NCBI RefSeq assembly: GCF_032062135.1
Contig: NC_092859.1
Coordinates: forward strand, 90,274,547 to 90,338,546
Direction: 5' to 3'
Source of the DNA: Pyxicephalus adspersus
Taxonomy: Eukaryota; Chordata; Amphibia; Anura; Pyxicephalidae
DNA length: 64,000 nt
Made by a program: the position numbers and the translations under genes. Within the stretch, counting starts at the first letter, position 1, and each line of letters starts with the position of its first letter. Below, one piece after another: positions 59,598 through 64,000 of this stretch. The notes beneath the pieces were generated by a model, which was not told the origin of the DNA, did not search any database, and saw nothing but the letters and a program-made list of their open reading frames with translations.

Positions 59598-61480
59598 ACC
59601 AATATGACAGGTGTCTATAGGCCCCAGTTGGCTCTGGACCACATAGCAAGTTTGCTGGTATGTGTGTTCCCCACACCACTAATCACAAGGCAAAAATAAA
59701 ATTCATTTACTTAAAGCTTGGGGAACTGAGCCTACTGAGTCCTAATTCATCATAGGGAAAGATATGCACTGCAGAAAGATGTGTGCGGTGAATCTTCCCA
59801 TACATTAATGACTCATGAGAAAACTAAATACAACCATACTGTACTTATATCCCTATGCACACTTTGTGGTCTGTATGTTCATTTATGCTGAGTCAGTTTT
59901 CAGCTGTGCATACATCTACCTCTGTATAGAATAAACCTTTCAACTCATGAAACTTTTTATCACCCAGATGTTAATGTTTATACAGAAAACTCAGCTGAGC
60001 TTTTTATCTCAAAAACTTGAAAGAAATTGCCGTAGTTAAACAGTTTGCAAGTTTCTGGATTATCCATCTTTTTTTATAAAAAGTATTGGGTATTTGCAGG
60101 AATAGTGGTACAGAACGATAATGCTTTAACTAAAAGCTGCGGCTGTTTTCATCCATGTTTGTACTATTTTAGTGATGACTCTGCATATAGACTTTCCAAA
60201 TTGTCAAAGCAAAAAAGAAGAAAGAAAGAAAAAAAAATAACAATGTTTAACATTTTGGAATCACCTGGTTTTCTTCTAGTTTAAAGAATGTAAATGAACC
60301 CAACTCTTAATGAACAACCACATGTGTACAGTCATTTCAACACAAACCCATAATACATATTTTGGAAGAACTGTCATTTGTATACATCAATTAAAGTGAC
60401 CCCACTCCCCGTGAAACGCCTGTGCCTGCATGTATAAATTCCAGTAAATAATGAAAGCCCTATAATAATAGCATCAATCAATCCACAGTAATTTTTTGGT
60501 ACCTGCTGTGTATTTAAAGCTATAAAGCTATAGGTGTTTTTGTCCCGATATTTTCTTTAATGTAGCCCTAAATCTAATTAATAAAATGTTATACTGTATA
60601 CATTCCTAAACGTTAATGTGATTTTAAAAGATTGTTTTTTTTCTAAATTTTTTCTAAACCTGCAGCTTCCATTAAACTTAGGTTTTGTGTCTAGTCTTCG
60701 GGGCTTCTGTTGACTGAAGCATGAGTTTGAAATGTTTCTAAAATCATTGAATATGTATTGATGTGTATTAACCCTTCAGCTGACCTTATTTTAACCTGCA
60801 TTTCTTCAAGTGGGTTTTGTACTCCCATATACACATAGAGGACACATTTTGTACGGTAGACACAAGCCCTATTATTTTGTGTTCTAGACATAAAGGTGCT
60901 TATTTGGCATTTTCTGGTATATGGTCACAATGCTCTGTCCTTGTCAAGGAATTGCTTTTATAGGTTGTGTCACCCTTCCATATGTATTCTTGGTAGAGCT
61001 GAAATATTAATGCTGACATAATGGCATTTTGCTAGTGATCAATATGATTGGTGATTTTACAAATAGAGTTGTCACTACAACCAGAGAAGAGGGTAAATCT
61101 TTTATTAAGAACAATTGGTCTGGTGACAGCTGTCAGCTAAATGTTCTTTTGGATAAAGGCATGTTTAATTCATTTGAAACATATTTTACTATGTAATTGA
61201 CACACTCATAGCTGCCATGTCTATTACAATATAACAAAAGAATCTCAAAATAAAACTGATCAAATTAAAGTGTAATGTAGGTAGATATAAAAGGCCTATA
61301 TTTATTCCACTTTTACGGTGATTAAAATACTTGTATGTATTTTAAATAGTTACTTTGTCTGTCTTTCTACCAGTCTTTAGTTTAACAATATCCAAATTGA
61401 GAAAGGAAAGAGCAACACTGTAAGTGAAAAAGACTTTAGTACATTACAGATTACTGTATATGTAAAAATAAAAGGGTCCT
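59598..61480. other. Gene-free stretch
   Basis: AT-rich with small A and T runs. Nothing coding or structured stands out. Confidence 0.4.
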
Positions 61481-61494
61481 TGTAAATAGGAAAA

Positions 61495-62035
61495 GCCATG
61501 GGCCAAGGAACAGGGGACCGTAGGGGAAGGCTAGCATGACTGGGGCTCAGGGAGACAGTATGAGGAAGGTTAAGAAGGTTGTAGGGAGGTGAAAACAGGT
61601 TGGGGCAGTAGTTGGTTGGAGGAGGTTAAGATGCGGGGTAGGAGAGGTTATAGATAGTAAGAGGTCAGGAAGAGGAGGTCACTTGCCAGAAGGTGGTGAA
61701 GAGAGACTTCCCTATCGGCCCACCCATGGTGAGGGGTAGGTTTGGTTTTGGGACAGTTGGGGGCAGTTACGGCTCCTCCAGTGTAGTGTTTTAGGTGTAT
61801 CTTGAATAGTTGTTTGGGGAGCCATCAGTAGGTGTGGTGTCTCCAAAATAGTTTGAAAGTAGAAAGTGGTGGTCTTCATGGTGCTTAGTGGCGAGAGGGG
61901 CTGCATCTGACTAATAATATTCCCAATCTGGTGTGGTACAACTGGGAACAGTTGGGCTGAGATGGTGGCAGACCCCAGGGTTGGTATTGTGATAGGAGCA
62001 ATACTTTTGAGTACCTTGGAGGGAGGTGGTGAATA
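61495..62035. repeat. G-rich, C-poor strand-asymmetric tract
   Basis: Runs such as GGGAGGTGAAAACAGGTTGG, GGTTGGAGGAGGTTAAG and GGAAGAGGAGGTC make the plus strand strongly purine- and G-biased over about 500 bp. It may be a decayed tandem repeat with a GGAGGTTAAG-like unit. No gene is seen. Confidence 0.5.
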
Positions 62036-63595
62036 TTCTGTAATTTTATATGTAAATGGTATACAGCTGAAAAAGTGTGCTATTCGCTGTTTTGGTTATT
62101 GAAGTTGTTTGTTAATACTAAAACAGTCACTCACCATTAACCCCCAATACCTGTGCTGCTTATTGTCGTTATTAAACGAAAAATAAAAGGGAAGGAGTGG
62201 GAAGATGGCCCAAGTTGCTGTTTGAGTGGGATGGAGCTGTTTAGCTCCGACCTCTCCTGGTCATGGAGAAAATGGCACAACAATTGTTACTAAGCTGCTG
62301 TTCTTTCAGTATCAAATCATAGTTCTCCAAATCAGGCAAGTCTTTTGTCTATGTAATAGATTGGGGCCTGGATTCATTTAATACAGGCATGTCTGGATTA
62401 GAAATGAGAAAATTCAGACATTTCTGAAGGTAGGTACAAATTTGGGGGACTAAAAGACACTCAATAAATATGTAAGTCCTTGTTTGCTTATGCTTACACT
62501 TTAAATGGAAAAACTTAATTTCCTCTGGACTGTCTGTAAATCTTCTGAGAAATGGCACCAAAGTAGTGTCATGATGGGACCTAGTTAGAGCTATCACAGT
62601 AATTTAAAATGTTAAAAATGCAATTAACACATCATCATAAACAGCCAATCCAATATGTAATTGAAGTGGATATGAAGCTGTGATTCACAGCATAACAAGA
62701 AGTACTTTAAATTCCTGGCCATTCACTGTTTAAAAATGGGTACAATCATACTGTTCCTAGCACTTCAATCACAGTGAGACCTGGTTCCTTCATGTCATTT
62801 TCTCTCCATGGTGAAGGAAAATTGCTGCTGTACTGATTACATTGTTATGTTAGGCATTACTGTATATAGATTTTCTGTACCTAGCATTTCTGGACCACTA
62901 TTGGTGTTGTCAGTCATCCAAGTACTTGTATCTATAACCGCAGCCTTAGTTTAACAGTTTTTTATTTGCTTGATCACTTGCTATGTATGCTCATTTTCAG
63001 CTACTTTTTTCGATAACCCACATCATACATAATAGTAATAATAATAATGTTATTGTTATCCAGGACTCCATTAGATTACCAGGCACGAAAGCAGGGAAAA
63101 TCTGCTGCGAAACGGACAACAATAAAAGCTTGAACATTAATGTAGAAAAAAGAAAAATGCACTATTGTCTGTCTTGCTGTTAGAGACTTTTCATTTCCTG
63201 TCCTGTTGTGACTGTTAAAAAGTGAACAAATTCCTCCAATTCTTGCAGCTTCTGGCTGCAATAAAAACTGACAGGTGTTCCAATATGGAGGGCGTACAAA
63301 TGTTTATCATGGGCTTTAAAATCCCCCCTTTTTAGGCTTGCTGGATTACTGCAGGATTACACACATTGGAGCATGGTTAGATTGGGGCTACAAATGTCTC
63401 TATCCCGTACTGTAGAGCTGACAGCTGAGCATGCTGGAAAATGTATATATCTCTGCTTTTCCTATTTGTACCTTCTACTTCTTCACATGCTTGGAGTCTT
63501 ACAAGTATTTCTCCTCTGCTTAATGCCTTGGGCATCATGCCCGTGTGGCACCAGCAGGAGGACTTGGAAGATAAAGGATGGCAGGGCATGGTGCA
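62036..63595. other. Gene-free stretch
   Basis: No supported gene. A short AATAATAATAATAAT-like run lies near 63031. Confidence 0.4.
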
Positions 63596-63599
63596 AGCA

Positions 63600-63850
63600 G
63601 AATGGGATAAATACATTTATGGGCACTATAATAGGAAGCACTGTGGTAGAAGGACACATAAATAAAGGAATCAACTGAGGACATAATAATGGAGATACTG
63701 CAGGTACTACAACAGAGGGGACACTAACTGTGGGCACTTAAACTGGCAGCACTTAGGGGGACATAATCTAAGAACACAATAACTAAAGGCACCACAAGAG
63801 GGGCACTTACTAAGGGTAGGATAACAGGGGGCATAAAATATTATTACAAT
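63600..63850. repeat. Degenerate tandem repeat
   Basis: The motif GGGCACT or GGACACTAACTGTGGGCACT recurs with spacers of 15-30 bp (for example at 63619, 63718, 63733, 63801), with AACAGGGGG-like and GGACATAAT-like companions. It is decayed, and runs into a poly-C block at 63891-63905. Confidence 0.5.
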
Positions 63851-64000
63851 TTGTCCTGGCCACCTGTACATTTTTGCTACATGCACCACACACCCCCCCC
63901 CCCCCTCAGTACCCCGGATCTCCTGGGGTCATAGTAACGCCAATACCAAATAAGGGTTAGGGGAGGTAATTACATAAATAAAAGGTTTTGGAAGTGCCCA

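Overview
The window looks like vertebrate nuclear DNA, most likely from a frog. It is AT-rich, with small exons in long introns and GT-AG splice sites. Interspersed repeats of amphibian type fill the non-coding space: palindromic MITEs, Tc1/mariner, piggyBac and hAT elements, CR1/L2-like and possible DIRS-like remnants, and SINE-like tails ending in TAA repeats. The frog assignment rests on my recognition of these repeat families and on the gene structures, not on a search. There are no bacterial features, and there are two assembly gaps (35302-35563 and 56637-56880). Two protein genes can be supported. The first, on the plus strand from 3558 to 29368, is a complete RPAP3 gene. Its 16 coding exons join in frame into 1,989 nt, encoding 662 residues, close to the roughly 665 residues of the mammalian protein. 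RPAP3 is the TPR scaffold of the R2TP co-chaperone, which links HSP90/HSP70 to RUVBL1/2 and PIH1D1. A candidate non-coding first exon and promoter lie near 240-460. The second gene, on the minus strand (33519-34889), is an intact single-exon class A GPCR of 456 residues in the GPR61/GPR62 family, convergent with RPAP3. Layout: 1-3.5 kb, candidate promoter and old repeats; 3.5-29.5 kb, RPAP3, with introns carrying a broken Tc1 transposon, a 42-bp minisatellite, several MITEs, a 0.9-kb fold-back and a possible DIRS relic; 29.5-33.5 kb, gene-free spacer; 33.5-35.1 kb, the GPCR and its GC-rich 5' flank; 35.1-35.8 kb, a TA-type microsatellite around the first gap; 36-48 kb, gene-free DNA with a degenerate CR1/L2-like LINE (about 39.5-41.6 kb) split by a mariner-type MITE; 48.4-48.7 kb, a hAT MITE with a perfect 8-bp target duplication; 53.8-55.5 kb, a broken copy of a multi-copy protein family of unknown function, probably transposon-borne; 55.66-58.50 kb, a piggyBac element with exact termini and TTAA duplication but a broken transposase; 58.5-64 kb, gene-free DNA with MITEs and simple or degenerate tandem repeats. 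The most useful leads are four. The GPCR may be a third GPR61/62 ohnolog beside RPAP3. The two TPR domains of RPAP3 are encoded by matching 128/122/71-nt exon triplets. One of those exons uses a GC-AG donor. An unnamed transposon-like protein family lies at 53.8-55.5 kb.
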